DNA of 41,676 bases from contig CAJTRL010000030.1 of NCBI GenBank assembly GCA_910578715.1, positions 1 to 41,676 on the forward strand. The letters run 5' to 3'. Under the pieces are notes generated by a model. That model did not search any database and was not told where the DNA came from. It saw only the letters and a program-made list of their open reading frames with translations. This DNA is from an uncultured Lachnospiraceae bacterium. GTDB lineage: Bacteria > Bacillota > Clostridia > Lachnospirales > Lachnospiraceae. The position numbers were made by a program, and so were the translations under genes. Below, in pieces: positions 24,966 to 33,926 of this stretch; the stretch's first letter is position 1, and every line of letters starts with the position of its first letter.

Positions 24966-26798
24966 ATGAGCAGACTAGAAATTGCATCACCAAACCGCGC
25001 CAGAATCGTTATGGAGGGTCTTTATAAGGATTTGGAGCGCAGAATCGAATCAAGCCCGCCGGGACTGTGTCCGGTGGATATGTCGCGCGCCTTCCTGGAC
25101 TTGTGCCATGCGCAGACCTGTGGAAAATGCGTTCCCTGCCGTATCGGCTTAGGACAGCTCAGCCATCTGATTGAAGATGTTTTAAATGGCAAGGCGACGA
25201 TGGAAACGCTGGATATCATGGAGCAGACGGCTCTTTCCATCATGGAATCGGCGGACTGTGCCATCGGCTATGAGGCGGCTAATATGGTCTATAAAGGACT
25301 TATCGGCTACCGGGACGATTACATAGGCCATATACAGAACAACCGCTGTACCTGTACTTTCAACCAGCCGGTTTCCTGTGTGTCTCTGTGTCCGGCGCAT
25401 GTGGATATACCCGGATATATTGCTCTTGTGGGCGAAGGAAGATATCAGGATGCTATCCGCCTGATACGGAAGGACAATCCGTTTCCGACCACTTGCGGTT
25501 TTATCTGTGAACATCCTTGTGAAGCGAGATGCCGTAGAAATATGGTGGATGATTCCGTCAATATCCGCGGACTGAAGAGAGTTGCGGCCGATTTTGCGGG
25601 AGAAGTGGACCCGCCGGCATGCGCGCCCAGTACCGGAAAACGCGTCGCAGTTCTGGGCGGCGGACCGGGAGGTTTAAGCGCGGCTTACTATCTGCAGCTG
25701 ATGGGGCATCAGGTCACGGTATACGAAATGCTTCCGGAACTGGGCGGCATGCTGCGTTACGGCATTCCCAATTACCGTCTGCCCAAGAACCGGCTGGACG
25801 AAGATATCCGCAGCATTTTGAAAACCGGCGTAGAAGTAAAGCACGGTCTGAAAATCGGACAGGACATTACCATTCAGGAGCTGCGTGAACAGTATGATGC
25901 GGTTCTGATTACCATCGGCGCGAGTACCGACAAAAAGCTCGGTCTGGAAGGAGAAGATGCGGAGGGCGTACTGAGTGCCGTTCAGTTTCTTCGAAACGTC
26001 GGCAAACATGAGATTATGGATTTAACGGGAAAAGAAGTGGCGGTTATCGGCGGCGGAAACGTTTCCATGGATGCGGTGCGGACGGCGAAACGGCTCGGCG
26101 CAAAGAAAGTCAGCATTGTATACCGCAGAAGAATGTCCGATATGACGGCGCTCCGGGGTGAAATCGACGGAGCAATCGCCGAAGGCATTGAACTTCAGAC
26201 ATTGAAAGCGCCGGCTTCCATTGATGTAGACGAACAGAATCATGTCAGGGGCCTCTATGTAACACCTCAGATGGTGAGCGCAATCCGGGACGGACGGGCA
26301 AGCATCAGGCCCACCGGAGAAGAAGATATTTATATTCCGTGCGATGTCCTGATTAAAGCGATTGGCCAGAACATTGAGACGAGACACTTTGAGGAAGCCG
26401 GCATTCCGGTGGCAAGAGGAAGGATTGTGACGAAGAGCAGCGGCACCTTCGCCAATATGCCCGGCGTCTTTGCGGGCGGCGACTGCGCCAGCGGTCCGGC
26501 TTCCGTTATCAGCGCCATCGCCGCGGCCAAAGTCGTCGCGGCCAACATCGACGAGTACCTCGGTTATCGTCATGAAATATCCTGTGACGTGAAGATTCCG
26601 GAGCCCCGTCTGAACGACAACACTCCTTGCGGAAGGGTCAATCTGACGGAGCGGGAAGCATGTGAAAGAATCTGTGATTTCGAAGGCGTAGAGAACTGCA
26701 TGACCGAAGAGGAGGCAAAACAGGAGGCAAACCGCTGTCTGCGCTGCGACCATTTCGGATATGGCATATTTAAAGGAGGCAGAGAAACATTATGGTAA
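24966..26798 (+). CDS. NuoF-like/GltD-like iron-sulfur flavoprotein, hydrogenase partner subunit
   Basis: The 610-residue protein combines three parts. Residues about 1-120 resemble the iron-sulfur end of NuoF/HydB, with C52, C55, C58 (CGKCVPC) and C98 as [4Fe-4S] ligands. Residues about 125-205 resemble the N-terminal cluster domain of GltD and NfnB, with Cys at 128, 130, 138, 142 and 177, 181, 185, 189. The rest is a GltD-type flavoprotein with FAD motif GGGPGG (231-236) and NAD(P) motif GGGNVSMD (362-369). A CLRC pair lies near the C-terminus. It overlaps the [FeFe] hydrogenase gene by 7 bases, so it is very probably the NAD(P)H-oxidising or -reducing partner. NAD versus NADP preference cannot be read safely. 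The start at 24966 is set by AAGGGGG with 5-6-base spacing. Confidence 0.88.
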   Translation: MSRLEIASPNRARIVMEGLYKDLERRIESSPPGLCPVDMSRAFLDLCHAQTCGKCVPCRIGLGQLSHLIEDVLNGKATMETLDIMEQTALSIMESADCAIGYEAANMVYKGLIGYRDDYIGHIQNNRCTCTFNQPVSCVSLCPAHVDIPGYIALVGEGRYQDAIRLIRKDNPFPTTCGFICEHPCEARCRRNMVDDSVNIRGLKRVAADFAGEVDPPACAPSTGKRVAVLGGGPGGLSAAYYLQLMGHQVTVYEMLPELGGMLRYGIPNYRLPKNRLDEDIRSILKTGVEVKHGLKIGQDITIQELREQYDAVLITIGASTDKKLGLEGEDAEGVLSAVQFLRNVGKHEIMDLTGKEVAVIGGGNVSMDAVRTAKRLGAKKVSIVYRRRMSDMTALRGEIDGAIAEGIELQTLKAPASIDVDEQNHVRGLYVTPQMVSAIRDGRASIRPTGEEDIYIPCDVLIKAIGQNIETRHFEEAGIPVARGRIVTKSSGTFANMPGVFAGGDCASGPASVISAIAAAKVVAANIDEYLGYRHEISCDVKIPEPRLNDNTPCGRVNLTEREACERICDFEGVENCMTEEEAKQEANRCLRCDHFGYGIFKGGRETLW

Positions 26799-28531
26799 AT
26801 TTAACGATAGACGGCAGAAAAATAACGGTGGAGGAAAATACGACCATCATGGAAGCCGCCGCCAGGAACGGGATTCCGATTCCAAAACTCTGCTATTTAA
26901 AAGATATTAACGAAATAGCCGCATGCCGTGTCTGTGTTGTGGAACTGGAAGGAAAGGACAGACTGATTACGTCCTGTAATAATGTGGCGGAAGAAGGTAT
27001 GGTTATTTATACGAACAGCCCGAAGGTCCGCCGGAACAGGCGGACGACGGTGGAACTGATTTTATCGCAGCATGATTCCCGCTGTGTCAGCTGTGGAAGA
27101 AGCGGTAACTGCAGTCTGCAAAATGTGGCAAATGATTTGAATATCATCGATATACCGTTTCATATGGAAATTGGCAAACAGGCATGGGATAAAGAGTTCC
27201 CCCTGATTCGGGATTCGTCCAAATGTATCAAATGCATGCGCTGTGTACAGGTCTGCGAAAAGGTACAGGGGCTCGGAATCTGGGACGTGGAAGGTACCGG
27301 AACCTGGACGACTGTCAATGTGTCTGGCCATAAAAGCATCAGCGAAGCGGACTGTGCGCTCTGCGGCCAGTGTATCACGCACTGTCCGACAGGGGCGCTC
27401 AGAGAGCGGGACGATACGGAAAAAATCTGGGATGCTTTTGCGGATAAAGAGAAGATTGTTGTGGTTCAGGTAGCTCCGGCGGTGCGCACTGCCTGGGGCG
27501 AAGAATTGGGTATGAAAGCGGAAGAAGCGAGTGTCGGCAAGATTCTGGATGCCCTGAAACGAATGGGCGCAGACTATGTATTTGACACGACATTTTCAGC
27601 GGATTTGACGATTATGGAAGAAGGCAGCGAATTTTTACAGCGTTTTACATCCGGTGAGTTACAAAAACGCCCGATGTTTACGTCTTGCTGCCCGGGCTGG
27701 GTGCGCTTTATCAAATCCCAGTACCCGCATATGCTCGGACAGCTTTCCTCTGCCAAATCGCCGCAGCAGATGTTCGGTGCCGTGATGAAAACTTATTTTG
27801 CAGAAAAACTGGGCGTTTCCCCTGAAAAAATATTCACCGTGTCCGTGATGCCCTGTGTTGCCAAAAAAGGGGAACGGGAGATGGAGCTTTTCTATGGAGA
27901 GTATGCCGGACATGACGTGGATGTCGTGATTACCACGAGAGAGCTTGTGAAAATGATTCGCTCCGCGCATATCTGTCCGGATACGTTACAGGATATCGAA
28001 AGCGACCGGCCTATGCAGCAGGGCTCCGGCGCAGGCGTGATTTTCGGCGTCACGGGCGGCGTTATGGAGGCGGCGCTCCGCACGGCTTATTATCTTTTGA
28101 AAAAAGAAAATCCCCCGGCAGATGCTTTTAAGGCGGTCAGAAGCCCGGCCTTCCAAGCGAACGAAGGCGTGTCGGAAGCGGATTTTACGATAGACGATAT
28201 TACCGTAAAGACGGCTGTTGTCAGCGGACTTGGCAATACCCGGAAACTGTTGGACAAAATGGAACGCGGAGAAGTGCATTATGATTTTGTGGAGGTTATG
28301 GCCTGTCCGGGCGGCTGTGTCGGCGGCGGCGGCCAGCCGATTCATGACGGGGAAGAACGGGCTTTTGAGCGGGGCATCAATCTTTACCGACTGGATGAAA
28401 ACGCGAAAATTCGTTTCTCCCATGAAAATCAGGATATTCTGAAAATGTACGAAGAGTATTTTGAAGCGCCCCTTTCTCACAAAGCGCATATGCTGCTGCA
28501 CACGCAGCACCTGCATACGCAGCATGATTAA
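26792..28531 (+). CDS. [FeFe] hydrogenase, group A, probably A2 (glutamate-synthase-linked)
   Basis: This 579-residue enzyme interconverts protons and H2. Electron-relay cysteines are complete: a plant-type [2Fe-2S] site (C34, C45, C48, C62), a His-Cys [4Fe-4S] site (H94, C98, C101, C107) and two ferredoxin-type clusters (C145, C148, C151, C155; C188, C191, C194, C198). All H-cluster motifs are intact: TSCCPGW (297-303), MPCVAKKGE (353-361) and EVMACPGGC followed by GGGGQP (501-516). The C-terminal small-subunit-like tail ends in PLSHKAHMLLHTQH. Length and layout equal the clostridial CpI type. The GltD-like partner gene places it in the group named glutamate-synthase-linked (A2) in hydrogenase classification, whose electron partner is poorly characterised. 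Maturation genes hydEFG are not in the window. Confidence 0.93.
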   Translation: MVNLTIDGRKITVEENTTIMEAAARNGIPIPKLCYLKDINEIAACRVCVVELEGKDRLITSCNNVAEEGMVIYTNSPKVRRNRRTTVELILSQHDSRCVSCGRSGNCSLQNVANDLNIIDIPFHMEIGKQAWDKEFPLIRDSSKCIKCMRCVQVCEKVQGLGIWDVEGTGTWTTVNVSGHKSISEADCALCGQCITHCPTGALRERDDTEKIWDAFADKEKIVVVQVAPAVRTAWGEELGMKAEEASVGKILDALKRMGADYVFDTTFSADLTIMEEGSEFLQRFTSGELQKRPMFTSCCPGWVRFIKSQYPHMLGQLSSAKSPQQMFGAVMKTYFAEKLGVSPEKIFTVSVMPCVAKKGEREMELFYGEYAGHDVDVVITTRELVKMIRSAHICPDTLQDIESDRPMQQGSGAGVIFGVTGGVMEAALRTAYYLLKKENPPADAFKAVRSPAFQANEGVSEADFTIDDITVKTAVVSGLGNTRKLLDKMERGEVHYDFVEVMACPGGCVGGGGQPIHDGEERAFERGINLYRLDENAKIRFSHENQDILKMYEEYFEAPLSHKAHMLLHTQHLHTQHD

Positions 28532-28586
28532 AACTTGCTTTGCCGGCCGGATTGTGGTACATTCTTAAAGAAGTGATATTGACGTG

Positions 28587-29183
28587 ATGGTTTGGAAAGG
28601 CATGGTCAACAAGTTGAGAAAAATAGGAAAGCTCCTTTTGTGTATGCTGTGTATGCTGTTTCTGACAGGCTGCGGCAAAGATGAAGCGTTAGATGCTTAC
28701 CAACAGGATATGGAAACCTTTTTTGAACATATGGCGCAGTTCGATGAAAATATAAATGCCATCGACGTCAGCCAGGAAGATTATGTAGCGCAGCTGCTTT
28801 CTTACCTGGATGCGCTGGACGCGGAAGTGGCGTGGATGGCAGAACTGGAAGTGCCTGAACAGTTTTCTGCCGTAGATAACCTGGCGGATGAAGCCAGCGA
28901 AAATATGCGCCAGGCCGTATCTTATTTCCATATGGCATATGAAGCGGAAGAATTTATGCCAAATTATGAAGAAGCGGCGAGAGAGTATTATAAAAGAGCC
29001 AATCTCAGGATTCAGTACATTATCATGCTGCTGCACGGCGAAATTCCGGAAGGGGATAACATTACCTATACGGAAGAGGATAACAGTATTTTCGGCGGCG
29101 GTTATCTGAATAAAACGGAGGAAGAATCCGAAGACGGAACGCAAAGCGGTGAAGATGCGGATTCGGAAAGCGGCGCGGAATAA
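28587..29183 (+). CDS. Lipoprotein of unknown function
   Basis: The protein of about 198 residues has a lipoprotein signal peptide: a basic start, then LLLCMLCMLFLTGC with the lipobox LTGC. The mature part is helical (about 30-150), predicted to form a bundle, and ends in a Glu/Ser/Asp-rich tail. No known domain is recognised. The start may be ATG 28587 (GTG 28584 also fits the frame) or ATG 28602, which would begin directly with the signal peptide but nearly abuts GGAAAGG. It lies between the hydrogenase and methionine synthase genes with no clear promoter or terminator around it. Confidence 0.7.
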   Translation: MVWKGMVNKLRKIGKLLLCMLCMLFLTGCGKDEALDAYQQDMETFFEHMAQFDENINAIDVSQEDYVAQLLSYLDALDAEVAWMAELEVPEQFSAVDNLADEASENMRQAVSYFHMAYEAEEFMPNYEEAAREYYKRANLRIQYIIMLLHGEIPEGDNITYTEEDNSIFGGGYLNKTEEESEDGTQSGEDADSESGAE

Positions 29184-29246
29184 GGTACAAGGCACGGCGT
29201 CCGGCTCACTATCCGCGAAAATAAACATAAAGGGGCATAAACAGCA

Positions 29247-31697
29247 ATGACGAGACAGGCATTTATGGATTTGATAAAAGAGACACCGGTTTTTCTGGAT
29301 GGCGCGACGGGCTCCAATCTTTTGAAAAGAGGGATGCCCGCCGGCGTCTGCCCTGAAAAATGGATTTTGGAGCATAAAGATGTGTTAATCGGCTTACAGA
29401 GGGAATTTATAGAGGCCGGGAGCAATATCGTTTATGCTCCGACTTTTTCTGCGAACAGAATTAAACTGAAGGAATATGGGCTGGAAGAGCGTATTCGGGA
29501 AATGAACCATGCGCTGGTGGCAGTTTCCAGAGAAGCCGCAGGCGAAAAGGCTCTTGTGGCGGGCGACCTTACCATGACCGGAGAACAGCTTGCGCCGATG
29601 GGGAAGATGGATTTTGAAGAGCTGATAGACATCTATAAAGAACAGATTGGTTATCTGGCAGAAGCCGGCGTCGATTTGCTCGTGGTCGAAACGATGATGA
29701 GTTTACAGGAAACGCGGGCCGCTCTGATTGCCGCCAAAGAAACCTGTGACCTTCCGGTGATGGCAACTATGACCTTTGAAGCCGACGGCCGCACGCTTTA
29801 CGGAACGGATGCCGTGACTGCGGCAGTGGTTCTGGAAAGCCTCGGCGCCGTGGCAATCGGAGCCAACTGCTCCACGGGGCCGGATAAGATGACGGATATT
29901 ATCCGGGCAATGGCCGATGTGACGACAGTCCCCATCATTGCAAAGCCGAATGCGGGACTGCCCTGTCTGGATGAAAACGGCCGGACAGTCTATGATATGA
30001 AAGAGACGGAATTTGCCGAAGGCATGAAACTGCTGGTGGAGGCGGGGGCTTCTGTTATCGGCGGCTGCTGCGGCACTTCTCCTTCTTACATCCGGGCGGC
30101 CAGGGACGCCGTCGGAACCATGCGGATTCGGCACAGAGAGCCGGGAGCACTCCGGTATCTGACAAGCGAGCGGAAAACGGTGGCTTTCGGCCTGAACGAT
30201 ACCTTTATGATTGTCGGAGAACGCATCAATCCGACCGGAAAGAAAAAATTACAGGCGCAGCTTCGGGAGGGTTCTCTGGAAATGGTATCGGCCTATGCGG
30301 AAGAACAGGAAGCCTGCGGCGCCAGCATTCTTGATGTCAATATGGGTATGAGCGGCATCGATGAAAAAGAAATGATGCTGCGGGCAATTGAGACGGTGGG
30401 CGGCCTGACGAGTCTTCCCCTTTCCATCGATTCCAGCCATGTGGATGTTCTCGAGGCGGCTCTGAGACGTTACCCGGGAAGGGCTCTGATAAATTCAATT
30501 TCCTATGAAAAAGTGAAATTTGAGTCTCTTCTTCCGATTGCGAAGAAATATGGAGCGATGTTTATTCTGCTTCCTTTATCGGATGCTGGACTGCCGGAAA
30601 ATTTACAGGAAAAAATAGATATTATTGAAAAAATAAAGAACCGCGCCCTTGCGCTTGGTATGCGGAAAGAAGATATTGTAGTAGACGGACTGGTTGCAAC
30701 GGTAGGCGCCAATAAAAAGGCGGCAATGGAGACGTTGGAAACCATCCGGTACTGTAAAGAAAACGGCCTTGCGACTATCTGCGGCCTGTCCAATATTTCT
30801 TTCGGACTGCCGGAGAGAAGTTATGTAAACACGGCGTTTCTGACGATGGCAATTCAGGCGGGGCTTACGATGGCAATTGCCAATCCTTCCCAGGAGCTGC
30901 TCGTCAGCCTGGCCTTCGCCTCCGACCTTCTTCTGAACAAAGAAGGCGCGGATATCCGTTATATTCGCCTGATGGAGGCGGTAAAAGAGAAAAGGGAAGC
31001 GATGGGGGAGGCGGCGGTAAAGCCGACGGGAATCCGGGTTGCCGGAAAAGCGCCGGAAACACAGAATCCTGTATCAATTCTGGATAAACTGCGCGCCGAT
31101 GTTTTAAAAGGGAACCGAAATGACATTGCCGCAGATACAAAACGGGCGGTGGAAGAAGGCCATGCGCCCAAAAAACTTCTGGATGAGGTGCTCTTACCGG
31201 GTATTAACGAAGTGGGAGAGCTTTTTGACAAAGGAAAATATTTTCTGCCCCAGTTAATTGCCAGCGCGGAAGCGATGAAGGCTTCCATCGAGTATCTGGA
31301 ACCGCTTTTAATGGAAAACAATTCCGGGGAAGAAATGCCGACGGTTGTCATTGCCACCGTGGAAGGCGACATTCACGATATCGGCAAGAACCTCGTCGCG
31401 CTGATGCTAAAAAATTACGGTTTTCAGGTGATTGACCTGGGCAAAGACGTGCCGAAAGAAAAAATCATAGAGGCCGCAGTCGAGCACAAGGCGCAGTTTA
31501 TCGCGCTTTCGGCGCTTATGACAACGACCATGCAGCAGATGAAGCATGTCATTCAATATGCGAAAGAGAAAAAAGTGGACGCCAAAATCATCGTCGGCGG
31601 CGCCGTCATCACCCAGGAATATGCGGATGAAATCGGTGCGGACGGCTATTCCAAAGATGCGGCGGACGCAGTGAAACTGGTACAGCGGCTTGTATAA
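29247..31697 (+). CDS. metH: Cobalamin-dependent methionine synthase lacking the reactivation domain
   Basis: The 816-residue enzyme transfers a methyl group from methyl-tetrahydrofolate to homocysteine through cobalamin. Domains in order: homocysteine-binding barrel (1-about 300) with zinc ligands C208, C274 and C275 (GANCSTG and GGCCGTSPS); pterin-binding domain (about 315-590, with GERINPTG and DVNMGMSG); helical cap (about 605-690); and B12-binding domain (about 698-816) with the lower-ligand motif DIHDIG, H710. The C-terminal AdoMet-binding reactivation domain of E. coli MetH (about 330 residues) is absent, as in many clostridia, so a separate reactivator would be needed. No cobalamin or SAM riboswitch is seen in the 63 bases upstream. 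Confidence 0.93.
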   Translation: MTRQAFMDLIKETPVFLDGATGSNLLKRGMPAGVCPEKWILEHKDVLIGLQREFIEAGSNIVYAPTFSANRIKLKEYGLEERIREMNHALVAVSREAAGEKALVAGDLTMTGEQLAPMGKMDFEELIDIYKEQIGYLAEAGVDLLVVETMMSLQETRAALIAAKETCDLPVMATMTFEADGRTLYGTDAVTAAVVLESLGAVAIGANCSTGPDKMTDIIRAMADVTTVPIIAKPNAGLPCLDENGRTVYDMKETEFAEGMKLLVEAGASVIGGCCGTSPSYIRAARDAVGTMRIRHREPGALRYLTSERKTVAFGLNDTFMIVGERINPTGKKKLQAQLREGSLEMVSAYAEEQEACGASILDVNMGMSGIDEKEMMLRAIETVGGLTSLPLSIDSSHVDVLEAALRRYPGRALINSISYEKVKFESLLPIAKKYGAMFILLPLSDAGLPENLQEKIDIIEKIKNRALALGMRKEDIVVDGLVATVGANKKAAMETLETIRYCKENGLATICGLSNISFGLPERSYVNTAFLTMAIQAGLTMAIANPSQELLVSLAFASDLLLNKEGADIRYIRLMEAVKEKREAMGEAAVKPTGIRVAGKAPETQNPVSILDKLRADVLKGNRNDIAADTKRAVEEGHAPKKLLDEVLLPGINEVGELFDKGKYFLPQLIASAEAMKASIEYLEPLLMENNSGEEMPTVVIATVEGDIHDIGKNLVALMLKNYGFQVIDLGKDVPKEKIIEAAVEHKAQFIALSALMTTTMQQMKHVIQYAKEKKVDAKIIVGGAVITQEYADEIGADGYSKDAADAVKLVQRLV

Positions 31698-31750
31698 AGC
31701 CGGAAAATTTCCCCACAGCAAGCTGACGGGGTATCAAATGGAGGATTATT

Positions 31751-33364
31751 ATGATAGGTGCAGATGCGATTGTGAAATGTCTGGAAGAAGAAGGCGTGGA
31801 ATATGTATTCGGTTATCCGGGCGTTGCGATTTGTCCATTTTATAACAGTATTCTGGAATCGGACATTCAGACCATTCTGATTCGGACGGAACAGAATGCG
31901 GCCCATGCCGCCAGCGGCCTTGCGCGGGTCAGCGGCAAAGTCGGCGTCTGTGCGGTTACTTCCGGTCCCGGCGCGACCAATGTGATTACCGGAATTGCTA
32001 CCGCCTTTGCGGACAGCATTCCGCTTGTCTGCATTACCGGACAGGTAAACAGCGAACTGATTGGTTCCGATGTTTTTCAGGAAGCGGATATTACGGGAGC
32101 CGTGGAATCTTTTGTCAAATACAGCTACCTCGTCAAAGACGCAAACGATATTCCGAGAATTTTTAAAGAGGCCTTTTACATTGCCAATTCCGGCAGAAGG
32201 GGCCCGGTATTGATTGACGTGCCGATTGATATCCAGAAAGCCTCCCTGAAAAAATTCGTTTATCCGGAGAGCGTGAGTTTAAGAACCTACAAACCGACGG
32301 TCAAAGGACATGCGGTTCAGATTAAAAAAGTCATCGGAGAACTGGCGAAGGCGAAGCGTCCTATTATTTGTACGGGCGGCGGCGTGCTGCTTAGCGGTGC
32401 GGAAAAGGAACTGCGCGTTTTTGCGGAAAAATACAGCATTCCGGTTGTTTCTACCATGATGGGCATCGGCGTCATGCCGACGAAACACCCTATGTATTAC
32501 GGCATGGTTGGCAATAACGGAAAACCCTATGCCAACCGGGCGATGAACGAATCCGACCTCCTTATCATGGTCGGCGCGCGCGTGGCGGACCGGGCGGTCA
32601 GCCAGCCGGATTTGATTACCGAGAATAAAGTGCTGGTGCATATTGATGTGGACCCGGCGGAAATCGGCAAAAACGTAGGTGCGGCAATTCCGCTTGTAGG
32701 CGATGCAAAACATATTTTTGAAGACATAGCCAAAGAGGAGTTTACCTGCGAGCATGACGCCTGGATAGAAACGTTAAACCAGTACAGAGAGACGATGGGG
32801 AAGGTCAGAAACCCCAATCCCGCGTATGTGGACCCGGCCGAATTTATCCGCATCCTTTCCGAGAAAATGGAGGATGACGCCGTTTATGTGGCGGACGTCG
32901 GACAGAACCAGATATGGTCATGTTCCTATCATATCGTGAAAAACGGAAGATTTTTGACGACAGGAGGAATGGGGACGATGGGCTATTCCATTCCGGCGGC
33001 AATGGGAGCGAAGCTGGCGTGCCCGGACAGACAGGTGATTGCAGTCTGCGGCGACGGTTCTTTCCAGATGTCCATGATGGAACTTGCGACCATGCGGCAA
33101 TTTCATGTGCCTGTCAAAATCATTGTTTTAAAGAACAACTATCTCGGCATGGTAAGGGAATACCAGCATTATAACTATAAAGACAACTATTCCGTCGTGG
33201 ACCTGTCGGGCAGTCCTGACCTGGAAAAAATGGCGATGGCATACGATATGAAATTCATGCGGCTTTTGAATATGGAAAATGTGGAAAACGTGATTACGGA
33301 ATTTTTATCCGGGGATGAATCCGTGCTTTTGGAATGCGTAATCGACCCGATGGACCTCGTTTAA
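31751..33364 (+). CDS. ilvB: Acetolactate synthase, large (catalytic) subunit
   Basis: This thiamine-diphosphate enzyme makes 2-acetolactate from two pyruvates, or acetohydroxybutyrate for isoleucine. The catalytic glutamate E47 lies in RTEQNAAHAASG. The ThDP/Mg motif starts GDGSFQM at 434 and ends KNNYLGM (461-467). At 537 residues it is about 20-30 shorter than most AHAS large subunits, because the protein ends soon after ECVIDPMDLV instead of continuing into the usual PMVPPG tail. The MVRQWQ motif common near the active site reads MVREYQ here. A regulatory subunit gene follows at once. GGAGG lies before the start. Confidence 0.88.
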   Translation: MIGADAIVKCLEEEGVEYVFGYPGVAICPFYNSILESDIQTILIRTEQNAAHAASGLARVSGKVGVCAVTSGPGATNVITGIATAFADSIPLVCITGQVNSELIGSDVFQEADITGAVESFVKYSYLVKDANDIPRIFKEAFYIANSGRRGPVLIDVPIDIQKASLKKFVYPESVSLRTYKPTVKGHAVQIKKVIGELAKAKRPIICTGGGVLLSGAEKELRVFAEKYSIPVVSTMMGIGVMPTKHPMYYGMVGNNGKPYANRAMNESDLLIMVGARVADRAVSQPDLITENKVLVHIDVDPAEIGKNVGAAIPLVGDAKHIFEDIAKEEFTCEHDAWIETLNQYRETMGKVRNPNPAYVDPAEFIRILSEKMEDDAVYVADVGQNQIWSCSYHIVKNGRFLTTGGMGTMGYSIPAAMGAKLACPDRQVIAVCGDGSFQMSMMELATMRQFHVPVKIIVLKNNYLGMVREYQHYNYKDNYSVVDLSGSPDLEKMAMAYDMKFMRLLNMENVENVITEFLSGDESVLLECVIDPMDLV

Positions 33365-33398
33365 AACCTGTGGATTGGGAAAGGAGCATGTTCTGACG

Positions 33399-33884
33399 AT
33401 GAAAAAAATATATTCTGTACTGGTTGAAAACCGTTCCGGCGTACTCTGCAAAGTGGCGGGACTTTTTTCCAGAAGAAGTTACAACATCGATTCTCTGGCG
33501 GTAGGAGAGACAGACGACCCGGCGGTGTCCTGTATGACGATTGTCAGCAGCGGCGACGAACGGACGATAGAGCAGATTGAAAAACAACTGAACAAAAAAC
33601 TGGACGTTATCAAAGTAAAGACCTTTGACGAAGCGGCCAGCGTCAGCAGAGAACTGATGTTAATCAAAGTAAAATATAATAAAGGGAACAGACGGGACAT
33701 CATGGAAACCTGTGAAATTATGAAGGCGGATATCGTCGATATGTCCAAAAACCTGATGATTATCCAGATATGTGATGTACCTGAGAAAACTGCCCTGATG
33801 ATAAAAATGCTGCAGTCCATCAGCGTTGTGGAAGTTGCAAGAACCGGAACGCTGGCGCTTCCAAAATGTCTGGAAACGGAATGA
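33399..33884 (+). CDS. Acetolactate synthase small (regulatory) subunit, copy 1
   Basis: The 161-residue protein has the IlvN/IlvH layout: an N-terminal ACT domain (SVLVENRSGVLCKVAGLFSRRSYNIDSL) and a C-terminal ACT-like domain (LMLIKVKYN...). It would bind valine and activate or feedback-inhibit the catalytic subunit. It lies 34 bases after ilvB, so it is probably the partner of that enzyme. The start at 33399 gives the family N-terminus; GGGAAAGGAG lies 12-13 bases upstream with an out-of-frame ATG-TTC-TGA mini-frame between. It differs from copy 2 (36309) through much of its length. Confidence 0.9.
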   Translation: MKKIYSVLVENRSGVLCKVAGLFSRRSYNIDSLAVGETDDPAVSCMTIVSSGDERTIEQIEKQLNKKLDVIKVKTFDEAASVSRELMLIKVKYNKGNRRDIMETCEIMKADIVDMSKNLMIIQICDVPEKTALMIKMLQSISVVEVARTGTLALPKCLETE

Positions 33885-33926
33885 GAAATGCACAAACGGG
33901 TTATAGGATTGAAAATGGTTATATAG

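Noticed and set aside
26022..26753. Minus-strand frame of 243 codons opposite the hydrogenase partner gene
   Set aside because: It is a shadow of the conserved flavoprotein on the plus strand and has no ribosome site or domain.
33885..33926. c-di-AMP (ydaO) riboswitch controlling ktrB
   Set aside because: The 42-base gap is far too short for this large riboswitch.
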